The notes beneath the pieces are model-generated. The model ran no database searches and was not told the origin of the DNA. It saw only the letters and a list, made by a program, of their open reading frames with translations. Both the position numbers and the translations under genes were made by a program. This document shows, piece by piece, positions 34,699 to 42,596 of a stretch of 64,000 bases of DNA (its first letter is position 1; each line of letters begins with the position of its first letter). The stretch comes from Flammeovirga agarivorans. GTDB lineage: Bacteria; Bacteroidota; Bacteroidia; Cytophagales; Flammeovirgaceae. The DNA is taken from assembly GCF_012641475.1 (NCBI RefSeq), contig NZ_JABAIL010000012.1:62001-126000 (forward strand). Reading direction: 5' to 3'.

Positions 34699-34717
34699 AA
34701 TGCGACACCATCGCAAA
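34699..34717. promoter_or_regulatory. Zur-like palindrome upstream of 34794
   Basis: AATGCGACACCATCGCAAA is an inverted repeat matching the other three sites. It lies 43 bases after the folE stop and 76 bases before the next start, so the two genes at 34794 and 35270 probably form a separate zinc-repressed unit. Confidence 0.75.
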
Positions 34718-34793
34718 AACAAAATTTATTTATATATTTATCGCGAAAAATGGTCCGCTATGGATCATCTCAAAAACATCTAATTAATCTAAA

Positions 34794-35264
34794 ATGGTAA
34801 CTAAAGAACAAGTAGTAAGTGCCCAAAACGAATGGGGAGCAGGAGTAGTGAAAATCGGTTCACTAAAAGAGCAAAGAGCTGAATGTGAAGCTTTCGCCAA
34901 TGAATTTCTTGATAAGCTTTACTCTTTTGAAGCTGGTCCTGTTTTGTTCAAACCTACAAAATGTGCTGTAGAGCAATTTAGACCAACAAAAGCTGAAGCT
35001 TTATCTTATTTTATTGCAGGTGAAGATCGTGCTTGTGCAGAAGACAAAGGTTTTGCAATTAACCCTTGGACAAAAGTAAGATTCGAGAATTCTGATATCA
35101 TTCTTGAAGAAAATAGAGCTATTGCTATGGGTAACTACTTCTTTACTGATTTAGAGGGTAACGAAGCAAAAGTGGAATATACTTTTGGTTATAAAGTGAA
35201 AGATGGTGCCTTGAAAATTGATCTACACCATTCATCATTCCCATACAACCCAGTGGTTGCTTAA
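34794..35264 (+). CDS. Conserved SnoaL/NTF2-like protein of zinc regulon
   Basis: A 156-residue cytoplasmic protein of cystatin/NTF2-like shape, with conserved blocks VLFKPTKCAVEQFRPT, GFAINPWTKVRFEN, AMGNYFFTDLEGNEAKVEYTFGY and LHHSSFPY. Homologues in other phyla are sometimes labelled phosphoribosyl-AMP cyclohydrolase, but no HisI motif is present, so that label seems to be a carry-over from their gene neighbourhood. Its position under a Zur-like box and beside hisI supports a role in zinc-limited cells. Cysteines at about 40 and 62 and two histidines (LHHSS) could bind metal. The reaction is unknown. Confidence 0.8.
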   Translation: MVTKEQVVSAQNEWGAGVVKIGSLKEQRAECEAFANEFLDKLYSFEAGPVLFKPTKCAVEQFRPTKAEALSYFIAGEDRACAEDKGFAINPWTKVRFENSDIILEENRAIAMGNYFFTDLEGNEAKVEYTFGYKVKDGALKIDLHHSSFPYNPVVA

Positions 35265-35269
35265 TTAAA

Positions 35270-35761
35270 ATGCAAAAACATCTATATTTTGTCTGTCCGA
35301 CAGATCATCTAGAAACAATTATTGAAGCTACTTTTAAAGAAGAGAATTATTATTATTCATCTTTGGGTAATTCTGTCTCTTTTGAAAAAGATATTATCAG
35401 TGAAATCAATGACGTTATTGAAACCAATAATATCAAAGAAGTCACATTTATCCTGTCCAATACAAATAAGTTGATTTTGGATGCAATTCAGCATGAAAAT
35501 CAGCCTTTAGTGAATGGGATGAAAAGGTTCTATTATGATGTAATCAGACAAAAAAGGCGAAATAAAGTGTTTTTAAAGAATACACATATTCCAATTATCT
35601 CTTACTTACTGGACAAAAAGGTAACTGAGTTGAAACCGAAGATAAACAAATGGCTTATTGAAGGAATTACAATCAACGCAAAAGTTTACCATAGAGAAAA
35701 AGGGATATTTAATGAGGTCAATCAAGACCTGTTTAACATCAAATATTTTTCTATCAACTGA
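35270..35761 (+). CDS. Hypothetical protein, probable zinc-regulon member
   Basis: A 163-residue soluble protein with no family I recognise. Alternating hydrophobic strands and helices (LYFVCPTDHLETIIEATF, EVTFILSNTNKLILDAI) suggest a small alpha/beta fold; the motif FILSNTNK is reminiscent of carbonic-anhydrase-like or Rossmann pieces, but this is not a call. It starts five bases after the preceding gene and is the last gene before a hairpin, so it shares the Zur-like control. The only cysteine is in YFVCPTDH, near the N-terminus. Confidence 0.72.
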   Translation: MQKHLYFVCPTDHLETIIEATFKEENYYYSSLGNSVSFEKDIISEINDVIETNNIKEVTFILSNTNKLILDAIQHENQPLVNGMKRFYYDVIRQKRRNKVFLKNTHIPIISYLLDKKVTELKPKINKWLIEGITINAKVYHREKGIFNEVNQDLFNIKYFSIN

Positions 35762-35786
35762 TAGTCTTTTTTGATGAAAAACATAT

Positions 35787-35824
35787 AACCCCTATCAGAA
35801 TATTGTATGATTTTGATAGGGGTT
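35787..35824 (+). terminator. Hairpin terminator after zinc regulon
   Basis: Arms AACCCCTATCA (35787-35797) and TGATAGGGGTT (35814-35824), 16-base loop, followed by TATTGT. It separates the zinc genes from the cobalamin operon. Confidence 0.85.
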
Positions 35825-35864
35825 TATTGTGTTCAAAAACCTATTTTTTATTGTATTCATTATC

Positions 35865-35872
35865 TATCTTTG
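35865..35872 (+). promoter_or_regulatory. Putative -7 promoter element of cobTSC
   Basis: TATCTTTG matches the Bacteroidota -7 consensus TAnnTTTG, 32 bases before the cobT ATG. No well-spaced -33 TTG was found. The 80 bases between the terminator and cobT are too short for a cobalamin riboswitch. Confidence 0.5.
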
Positions 35873-35904
35873 ACCTGTAAAAAATTCACAAACAACTCTC
35901 TCCA

Positions 35905-36927
35905 ATGAAGATTATGGAAAACATTGAAAAACAACTTCAACAAAAAATTGACTTAAAAACTAAACCACTTGGAGCTTTGGGAATGCTCGAAAAACTAGCT
36001 TTTCAAATCGGAAAAATTCAAAATACATTAACCCCTAAATTATCAAAACCATCATTAGTGGTCTTTGCTGGAGATCATGGTATTGCAAAGAGTGGAGTAA
36101 GTGCCTACCCACAAGAAGTAACTTTTCAGATGGTACTAAACTTCTTAAATGGAGGTGCAGCAGTAAATGTTTTTAGCCAACAAAACCACTTCGATCTAAA
36201 AATCGTAGACGCTGGAGTCAACTTCGATTTTGAAGTAAACGATCAGCTTAAAAATGCTAAAGTTGGCAAGGGAACAAAAAATTTCCTTGAAGAAAAAGCC
36301 ATGAGTAAAGAAGAGTTTGAAGCTTGTTTACAAAATGGAAAAGCTGTAGTAGAAGAAATGGCTCTGAAGGGTTCAAATGTCATTGGCTTTGGAGAGATGG
36401 GCATTGGAAACACGTCGTCATCCGCCATGATAATGAGTAGTCTACTAGACCTACCAATAGAAAAATGTGTTGGAAGAGGAACAGGTGTAGACGATGAACA
36501 ATTAAAAAATAAGATTGATATCCTACAGAAAGCAAAAGACTTTCATGGTCCAATAAACTCTGCAGAGGAAGTAATGGCTACTTTTGGTGGTTTTGAAATG
36601 GCACAAATGTGTGGTGCTATGCTTGAAGCATATGAACAAAATATGATCATCTTGGTAGATGGCTTTATTGCCTCAAATACATTTTTAGTAGCCTATAAAA
36701 TGAACCCTGCCATTATTCATAATGCTATTTTCTGTCATTTATCTAATGAGAGTGGTCACAAAGTGCTTCTTGATGAATTGAATGTCTCTCCTATTCTGAA
36801 TTTAGGAATGAGACTAGGCGAAGGAACAGGATGTACAGTTGCTTATCCAATTATTGAAAGTGCCGTTAATTTCTTAAATGAAATGGCTAGCTTTGAAAGC
36901 GCTGGAGTAAGCGATAAAGAAAATTAA
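35905..36927 (+). CDS. cobT: Nicotinate-nucleotide--dimethylbenzimidazole phosphoribosyltransferase
   Basis: A 340-residue CobT, which makes alpha-ribazole phosphate from nicotinate mononucleotide and dimethylbenzimidazole for the lower ligand of cobalamin. Family motifs are KTKPLGALGMLE, VFAGDHGIAKSGVSAYP, GFGEMGIGNTSSSAM and the catalytic RLGEGTGCTVAYPI. Length is normal. The Met at residue 4 (35914) is an equally good start. It leads the operon cobT-cobS-cobC, with 10 bases to cobS. No cobU/cobP gene is in the window. Confidence 0.95.
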   Translation: MKIMENIEKQLQQKIDLKTKPLGALGMLEKLAFQIGKIQNTLTPKLSKPSLVVFAGDHGIAKSGVSAYPQEVTFQMVLNFLNGGAAVNVFSQQNHFDLKIVDAGVNFDFEVNDQLKNAKVGKGTKNFLEEKAMSKEEFEACLQNGKAVVEEMALKGSNVIGFGEMGIGNTSSSAMIMSSLLDLPIEKCVGRGTGVDDEQLKNKIDILQKAKDFHGPINSAEEVMATFGGFEMAQMCGAMLEAYEQNMIILVDGFIASNTFLVAYKMNPAIIHNAIFCHLSNESGHKVLLDELNVSPILNLGMRLGEGTGCTVAYPIIESAVNFLNEMASFESAGVSDKEN

Positions 36928-36937
36928 TACTACGTTT

Positions 36938-37720
36938 ATGAAAGAAGAAATCCGAATATTCTTCACATCACTAATGTTTTATACAAGGATACCGAGTCCT
37001 ATTAAATTTGATTATGATCCCGATTATATCAATAAAGCCACTCGGTACTTTCCTTTAATAGGGTGGATCGTTGGTCTCATCTCTTTTGGTGTTTATTGGT
37101 TAAGCTCTATTCTCTTTGATACTTCTATCGCTGTCGTCTTTTCATTAATTGCAGGTGTTTTGACTACAGGTGCTTTTCATGAAGATGGACTGGCAGATGT
37201 AATGGATGGTTTTGGAGGAGGATGGATAAAAACCAAAATCCTAGAGATTATGAAAGACAGTCGAGTGGGTGCTTATGGAGCCATTGCTTTAGTGCTATTA
37301 TTTTTGATAAAATACACTTCCCTTCTGTCATTATTTACAACATTAGAAAACCAACCTCCATACGTTATCGCCTTGTATTTTGTAAGCTATCATGCGTTAG
37401 GAAGGCTAACAGCTATTAATATCGTTTTTACTTCGGTTTACTCAAGAGAAGATGCTACCAGCAAAGTAAAACCTATTGCTAAACAGCATGGCTGGAAAGA
37501 AATCATTGGTGCATATTTCTTTGGTATCACTCCCTTATTTCTTCTTGGTCAATGGCATTTCTTTATTGTACTACTCCCATTATTTGTGACCTACCTTTAT
37601 TCAAAAAAGTACTTCGAAAAATGGATTGATGGATATTCTGGAGATTGTCTTGGAGCGGTAGAGCAAATTGCAGAATGTGTGTCTCTATTAACTTTTATCT
37701 CAATATGGAAATTCATGTAA
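36938..37720 (+). CDS. cobS: Adenosylcobinamide-GDP ribazoletransferase
   Basis: A 260-residue integral membrane enzyme that joins adenosylcobinamide-GDP to alpha-ribazole (phosphate), giving adenosylcobalamin. Recognised by FFTSLMFYTRIPSP, the catalytic GAFHEDGLADVMDGFGGG motif (about 80-97) and YSGDCLGAVEQI near the C-terminus, with about six membrane helices. It follows cobT by 10 bases, and its last 16 bases overlap the start of cobC, so cobC is probably translated by coupling. Confidence 0.95.
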   Translation: MKEEIRIFFTSLMFYTRIPSPIKFDYDPDYINKATRYFPLIGWIVGLISFGVYWLSSILFDTSIAVVFSLIAGVLTTGAFHEDGLADVMDGFGGGWIKTKILEIMKDSRVGAYGAIALVLLFLIKYTSLLSLFTTLENQPPYVIALYFVSYHALGRLTAINIVFTSVYSREDATSKVKPIAKQHGWKEIIGAYFFGITPLFLLGQWHFFIVLLPLFVTYLYSKKYFEKWIDGYSGDCLGAVEQIAECVSLLTFISIWKFM

Positions 37721-38268
37721 TTCGACATACTCCTGTTGCTGTTCAGAAAGGTATTTGTTATGGACAACTAGATGTTGATGTAGCCGATACTTTTGTTGAT
37801 GATGTCGGTAAAATTAGCATTCAACTTGATACAGATTACGACGCTATTTTTTGTAGTCCATTAAGTAGATGCCTAAAGTTATCAAAGGCACTTCATCTAG
37901 AAGGTGTAAGACTGGATAAGCGGTTAATGGAATTTGATTATGGAGATTGGGAAGGTAAAAAGTGGGAAGATATTCCACAGGAAAAACTTCAGCCTTGGAT
38001 GGACGATTTTGTAAATCAAAAAATACCAAACGGAGAATCTTTAAGAGATATATTTCATAGAGTCGAAGAGTTTATCACTACCTTAAGAACTGCAGATTAC
38101 AAGAAAGTTTTACTGGTGACTCATGGTGGTGTGATTCGATGTCTATGGGCTTCAATATTAGAAATACCTTTACAAAACCTATTTAAGGTTCCTGTCGGCT
38201 TTCATGAAAAATTTGTTTTCAATCTTGGTACAACCAAAGAACTGGATGGGATTATAAGAAAAGGATAA
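37705..38268 (+). CDS. cobC: Alpha-ribazole phosphatase (histidine phosphatase family)
   Basis: About 187 residues from the ATG at 37705; this start puts the catalytic histidine motif VIRHTPV at the very N-terminus as in all phosphoglycerate-mutase-fold enzymes. An in-frame ATG at 37645 would overlap cobS by 76 bases and add an unrelated leader. Other motifs: CSPLSRC, EFDYGDWEGKKWED and THGGVIRC. It removes the 5' phosphate from alpha-ribazole phosphate. It overlaps cobS by 16 bases and is the last gene of the operon. Confidence 0.92.
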   Translation: MEIHVIRHTPVAVQKGICYGQLDVDVADTFVDDVGKISIQLDTDYDAIFCSPLSRCLKLSKALHLEGVRLDKRLMEFDYGDWEGKKWEDIPQEKLQPWMDDFVNQKIPNGESLRDIFHRVEEFITTLRTADYKKVLLVTHGGVIRCLWASILEIPLQNLFKVPVGFHEKFVFNLGTTKELDGIIRKG

Positions 38269-38271
38269 ATA

Positions 38272-38315
38272 AAACCACAAGCGTTCACTGATAAGATCAA
38301 GAACTCTTGTGGTTT
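38272..38315. terminator. Inverted repeat between cobC and tetR
   Basis: Arms AAACCACAAG (38272-38281) and CTTGTGGTTT (38306-38315) with a 24-base loop between convergent genes. The loop is long, so termination strength is uncertain. Confidence 0.6.
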
Positions 38316-38333
38316 ACTATTTTTAGTATCTGA

Positions 38334-38894
38334 CTACAAAGTATTTTCTTCGATATAAGCGTTATATCTTTTTTTGAATTCAGCTTTTATTTCTCTCAAA
38401 GGATAGCCTTCAAAAGAGTAGATATAATTCATACCAATACCATCTAATTCAGAAATAAATTGATAACTGTATAATGTCTGTTTTTCAGCAGGTAACTCTT
38501 CAAAGAAATATTTAGTCTGCTCCAATAAAACAGAAAACCGCTCTTGAATTAGATCTGCTAAAACTAACCTTGTAGAAGGTTGAAACATAATATTTAGATA
38601 CAACCTGAAGGATAACTTATCATGAACCATTGAATCAAAAGCCTGATCAATAAGAATATTTAATCTCTCGATTGGACGTAAAGTTCGATCTAATGATTTG
38701 TTCATCTCAACCACCTGATTCGTTGTTTTTTCAAAAATTGCTCTTAACAATCCATTTTTATTTTTGAAATGATGGAAAAGTAATCCATGAGATACCTTCG
38801 CTTTTTCACAAATTTCCGCTACAGGAGTTTTATCAAACCCCTTTTCTGAAAATAAGCTTTTGGCTACATCTATGATCTGTTCTTTTTTATCCAT
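38334..38894 (-). CDS. TetR-family repressor
   Basis: A 186-residue regulator with an N-terminal TetR helix-turn-helix (about 10-55; LFSEKGFDKTPVAEICEKA, GLLFHHFKNKNGLLRAIF) and a helical ligand-binding C-terminus. It is encoded just downstream of, and on the same strand as, a GNAT gene, with 84 bases between. Matching operators precede both its own start (38909-38927) and the GNAT start (39564-39582), so it very likely represses both. The inducer is unknown. Confidence 0.93.
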   Translation of the reverse strand: MDKKEQIIDVAKSLFSEKGFDKTPVAEICEKAKVSHGLLFHHFKNKNGLLRAIFEKTTNQVVEMNKSLDRTLRPIERLNILIDQAFDSMVHDKLSFRLYLNIMFQPSTRLVLADLIQERFSVLLEQTKYFFEELPAEKQTLYSYQFISELDGIGMNYIYSFEGYPLREIKAEFKKRYNAYIEENTL

Positions 38895-38908
38895 AGTTTA
38901 ATCATTTT

Positions 38909-38927
38909 GATTGATTAATCGGTCAGT
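38909..38927. promoter_or_regulatory. TetR operator copy 1 (before tetR)
   Basis: GATTGATTAATCGGTCAGT lies 15-33 bases before the tetR ATG and matches copy 2 at 16 of 19 positions. It indicates autoregulation. Confidence 0.7.
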
Positions 38928-38978
38928 AGATAAGTTAAAACTCAATAACTAGAAAACCATATTTTATTTCCGAAAATG

Positions 38979-39539
38979 TTATTCGTCAAATTGTTCTGAT
39001 GGATGACTCCATTGTTTCGGCTCTGAATAAGGACCTGAAATTGATGTTGATGATTCGATACCATCTAAACAACCTGGTGTTAATTCTCTTGCAAACCAGT
39101 TTTCTAATGGCATTTCTGATGCTACAGGAATATCAATTTTATGTGGAGTACTATATCTTCTTCCGTAATGATGCTTTTCACCTGCAACGAAAACTACGTC
39201 TGGCTTTAGCTCTGATTCAGCGATTTCCATAAGTTTTGTTGCAAATCCCTTACCTTGATGTCCCGGTAATACTGCTAATGGTGCTAACACATAACATTTT
39301 AAGTGTGGAGCTTGGTCAATTTTCATTGGAGTATAACAAGCATGACCAACGTCTTCGATGATAATTGAATAACTACCATCGTTAATCATATCTACTGCCA
39401 AATTGCCATAAAGTTTCGCATGTCTTTCATCGTAAATTCCACCCGCCTCTTTAAATGCTGTAAATTCGATATCGTATGCTAATTTTTTATGCTCTTCTGT
39501 TTGTGAATCTGTACGATAATTTAAAATTGTTTCTTTCAT
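38979..39539 (-). CDS. GNAT-family N-acetyltransferase
   Basis: A 186-residue enzyme with the acetyl-CoA pyrophosphate loop at LPGHQGKGFATKLM (about 90-105), preceded by the beta-4 strand CYVLAPLAVLP and followed by a VVFVAGEKHHYGRRY strand, as in YhbS-like GNAT proteins. It transfers an acetyl group from acetyl-CoA to an amine; the substrate is unknown. A TetR operator 25 bases upstream of its start and the adjacent tetR gene suggest induction by a small toxic molecule, perhaps one it inactivates. Confidence 0.88.
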   Translation of the reverse strand: MKETILNYRTDSQTEEHKKLAYDIEFTAFKEAGGIYDERHAKLYGNLAVDMINDGSYSIIIEDVGHACYTPMKIDQAPHLKCYVLAPLAVLPGHQGKGFATKLMEIAESELKPDVVFVAGEKHHYGRRYSTPHKIDIPVASEMPLENWFARELTPGCLDGIESSTSISGPYSEPKQWSHPSEQFDE

Positions 39540-39563
39540 GGTAATAAAATTAAGTTTAAAACT

Positions 39564-39582
39564 GACTGACTATTCGGTCAGT
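39564..39582. promoter_or_regulatory. TetR operator copy 2 (before GNAT gene)
   Basis: GACTGACTATTCGGTCAGT has symmetric GAC/GTC half-sites (wider palindrome 39560-39583), 25 bases before the GNAT ATG. It pairs with copy 1 before tetR. Confidence 0.75.
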
Positions 39583-39723
39583 TATTTTAAATTACGAGTT
39601 TAATTAAAATTAGGTTGATATAAAATAGAATCAATTGAGCTTTGTTAACTTAACGAATGAGACTTATAACACAGTTAATCAATGAACTACAATATCATTT
39701 AAGGCCCTTTTATTACCTCTAAG

Positions 39724-40551
39724 CTAACTTAAATAGATGGTTACCCACTGAGCAATCATTTTTCCTACATAATTAGAATATTTACTTTCTGTCAATAAAT
39801 GATCTGCCCCATTCAGAGAAATAAAGCTTTTGGGATGATGTGCATATCCATAAATTTCTGCTGCATTCTTTATTTCGACGGTTGTGTCTTGTGGAGAGTG
39901 AAGAATAATGATAGGCTTTCTTAATGTATCCATTACCTCTTCCATGTTGGTATTTGTAATATCCTCTACAAATTGCTTTGAGATTGTAAAACCTCTCCCT
40001 CCTAACTGAACTAATGCTTTCCCTTTTTCTTTAATCTCATCAATACTGTGTTGAAAAAGGTGTTGAACATGATGAGGTGCCGATGGTGCTCCTACTGTGG
40101 CAATCGCGTCTATCGATTCAATTTTCTTTCCTGCGTAAATGGCTGCCGCTCCACCTAAAGAGTGTCCGATCATTAACTTGGGTGCTTCATATTCTTCACT
40201 TAGATACTCAGCAACATCTACCAAGTCTTGAATATTGGAAGAAAAGTCTGTTTCGCTAAACTCTCCACCACTTTGCCCAAGACCTGTGAAGTCAAAACGC
40301 AATACGGCAATTCCCATAGAGTTTAAAGCTTCGGCAATATTCACTACAGCATTTAAGTTTTTACTACAGGTAAAGCAATGAGCGAAAATTGCATAAGCTA
40401 TTACTTCATTTTGTTCTGGTAGTTCTAATTTAGAAGAGAGCGTAATGCCCTTACTGTTTTTGATTTTAAGATTGATAGATTTCACTTGAGATAGTTTTTG
40501 GTTTGGTTCAATTAATATACACATAAACCATGGAGATCTTGATGCCTTCAT
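39724..40551 (-). CDS. Alpha/beta hydrolase
   Basis: A 275-residue alpha/beta hydrolase of the serine aminopeptidase/dienelactone-like type. The nucleophile elbow is GHSLGGAAA, the acid is in ILHSPQDTTVE and the histidine is in LNGADHLL, so the triad is complete; oxyanion-forming FAHCFTCSKN is also present. No signal peptide. The first 23 residues (MKASRSPWFMCILIEPNQ) are not conserved in such enzymes, and the true start may be the Met at residue 10 or further in. Substrate unknown; such genes are often paired with OsmC, but none is seen here. Confidence 0.85.
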   Translation of the reverse strand: MKASRSPWFMCILIEPNQKLSQVKSINLKIKNSKGITLSSKLELPEQNEVIAYAIFAHCFTCSKNLNAVVNIAEALNSMGIAVLRFDFTGLGQSGGEFSETDFSSNIQDLVDVAEYLSEEYEAPKLMIGHSLGGAAAIYAGKKIESIDAIATVGAPSAPHHVQHLFQHSIDEIKEKGKALVQLGGRGFTISKQFVEDITNTNMEEVMDTLRKPIIILHSPQDTTVEIKNAAEIYGYAHHPKSFISLNGADHLLTESKYSNYVGKMIAQWVTIYLS

Positions 40552-40644
40552 GACCCTTTATTGTTTCGGGACTATAAATTAATTTGATTCAAATTAGAAT
40601 CAGATTATTACTTTAATACGTCTTCTTTTAATTACTTTGAAAGT

Positions 40645-41718
40645 ATGAATACTCTTAATGCTGAAAAATCACAACTTCGACAATTGGTAAAAATTGCCAT
40701 CATGACTTCTCCTCTGATTGCTATTTATACCATAATGCCTATGATGCTGTTCATTTCTTCTTTACCTCAAACGGAGATTGTAGAAATGTATATTAGTCGC
40801 TTTAGTTACACCGTGATTTTTAAAGCACTGTTTTGGGTAAGTGTAGTTATTTTTATTCACTGGATGCTGAATATTTGGTTGTTTCATTTAATGGATCATC
40901 AATTAAAAAGAAGAATTCATCAGTACTGGAAGTATTTTATATCTTACTCCTTTATGTTTCTTGTAGTGATGATCATTCAAAAAAAGCGAGCTGAAATTAA
41001 CCCCATTGATTTTGGGGCATTCAAGTACTACCCATTTATTGGGGCAACAGCCAACAATACTTTTATTCTGATTATGTATTGGCTAATTACTAGTAGATAT
41101 GAAAAGGCAAAACTTGAATTAGATAAAACAAGGTTGGAACTCGCCCAATCCGTTACTCAGCAAGAACAACTAAAAAATAAGATACACCCTCATTTTATTT
41201 TCAATGCACTTAATACTCTCAAAATTTTAATCAAAAGAGAGCAGAAAACAGCAGAAGAGTATCTTGTAAGGCTTTCTGCCTACCTCCGATTCTCAATCAC
41301 AGAAACATCAAAAGATCTTGCACTGATTAAAGATGAAATCGAATTCTGTCAGAACTATATTGAATTGCAAAAGATTCGTTTTGCAAATGCTATCGTCTTC
41401 GAAAATGACTTACCAAATACAGTTCAAAAAACAGCTTACTTGCCTGTTGTTACCCTACAGTCGTTAGCTGAAAATGCGATTAAACACAATGCATTTACTT
41501 CAAAAAATATTCTGAAAATACAGATTAAGCAAAATGAAGATCAATCGATTTCTTTTATCAATAATATTATTCCTAAAAGAAATAATGAAGCGACCACTGG
41601 TACAGGATTAGACAATCTAAAACAGAGATTTCAACTTCTTGGAATCGATACACCAACCATTCACAAGAATACACTGTCTAATCAATTTGAAGTAACCTTT
41701 AAGACGATAAACAAATGA
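40645..41718 (+). CDS. LytS-type sensor histidine kinase
   Basis: A 357-residue membrane kinase with four helices in the first 150 residues, a short coiled linker (ELDKTRLELAQSVTQQEQ), the His_kinase motif KIHPHFIFNALNTL (His about 184) and the ATPase motifs SLAENAIKHNA and GTGLDNLKQRF. Its stop overlaps the start of the response regulator by four bases. The TonB-dependent receptor and DUF4249 lipoprotein genes follow on the same strand and are likely targets. A second LytS/LytTR pair in this window (27584-29307) is also next to a TonB receptor. Confidence 0.92.
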   Translation: MNTLNAEKSQLRQLVKIAIMTSPLIAIYTIMPMMLFISSLPQTEIVEMYISRFSYTVIFKALFWVSVVIFIHWMLNIWLFHLMDHQLKRRIHQYWKYFISYSFMFLVVMIIQKKRAEINPIDFGAFKYYPFIGATANNTFILIMYWLITSRYEKAKLELDKTRLELAQSVTQQEQLKNKIHPHFIFNALNTLKILIKREQKTAEEYLVRLSAYLRFSITETSKDLALIKDEIEFCQNYIELQKIRFANAIVFENDLPNTVQKTAYLPVVTLQSLAENAIKHNAFTSKNILKIQIKQNEDQSISFINNIIPKRNNEATTGTGLDNLKQRFQLLGIDTPTIHKNTLSNQFEVTFKTINK

Positions 41719-42476
41719 GAATCGTAATTATCGAAGACGAATACTTAATGGCAGATGAGCTCGAATCTTTAATTCTAGACTATAGTCCCGAACATACTAT
41801 TGAAGCAAAGCTGACAACCATTGATGAAACCATTGAGTACTTCAATCATCACCCTGAACCGGACCTTATCTTCTCTGATATCCAATTGGCAGATGGATTA
41901 AGTTTTGAAATCTTCCAAGAAATAGATAGTCATGCCCCTGTGGTATTTTGTACTGCTTATGATGAATATGCATTAGAAGCTTTTAAAGCCAACGGTATTG
42001 ATTATATCTTAAAACCATTTGACAGTGATACAATCACTAAAACATTAGATAAAATACATCGACTGACAAAAACGAAGTCGGATAACGATACTACTTTTAA
42101 GCAAGTAATGAATGATCTTTCCAATAAGAACCAAGTAACAACCAAAACGAATATCCTTATTTTTAAAGGAGACAAGATCATCCCTATCAATACTTCTGAT
42201 ATTGCTCTTGTACAACTAGAAAATGGGGTGTCGTATCTCTATACTTTTGAGGAGAAAAAATATGCTACAGAACAAACATTAGACGCTTTGGAAAATGATT
42301 TGGGGCAAGATTTCTATAGAGTAAATCGTCAATTTTTAATCAATAGAAAAGCCATTCATCATGTATCTAAATACTTTGCAAGAAAACTTCTTGTTGAGGT
42401 AAAACTTGACACTGAAGAAAAAATTATTGTGAGTAAAGCAAAAAGCAGTGATTTTTTAAGATGGCTTCAAGCCTAG
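41715..42476 (+). CDS. LytTR response regulator
   Basis: A 253-residue regulator. The receiver (about 1-120) has VIIEDEYLMA, the phospho-acceptor in LIFSDIQLADG (about 55) and the Lys of ILKPFDSD; the LytTR DNA-binding domain covers about 145-250 (LVQLENGVSYLYT, FYRVNRQFLINRKAIHHV). It is coupled to the sensor kinase by a four-base overlap. A 120-base gap separates it from the receptor gene, which probably carries its own promoter. Confidence 0.94.
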   Translation: MRIVIIEDEYLMADELESLILDYSPEHTIEAKLTTIDETIEYFNHHPEPDLIFSDIQLADGLSFEIFQEIDSHAPVVFCTAYDEYALEAFKANGIDYILKPFDSDTITKTLDKIHRLTKTKSDNDTTFKQVMNDLSNKNQVTTKTNILIFKGDKIIPINTSDIALVQLENGVSYLYTFEEKKYATEQTLDALENDLGQDFYRVNRQFLINRKAIHHVSKYFARKLLVEVKLDTEEKIIVSKAKSSDFLRWLQA

Positions 42477-42596
42477 TTTTTATTTCACATAAAATAGGCT
42501 GTCCGTTTCATATGCAAAATTGTCCGCCTTACATAGATTTTCAACCTCTATAAAACAGCATTAGATAATATTTGTATAAATAATTAATCTATTTAT

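Noticed and set aside
34794-35264. Phosphoribosyl-AMP cyclohydrolase
   Set aside because: Homologues may carry this label, but none of the HisI metal or active-site motifs is present; the real hisI is at 33571.
35762-35904. Cobalamin riboswitch before cobT
   Set aside because: The gap is about 140 bases and half of it is a terminator; no B12-box-like pattern was seen.
37645-37704. Upstream in-frame start for cobC
   Set aside because: It would overlap cobS by 76 bases and add a leader before the catalytic RHT motif, which is N-terminal in this family. The ATG at 37705 fits better.
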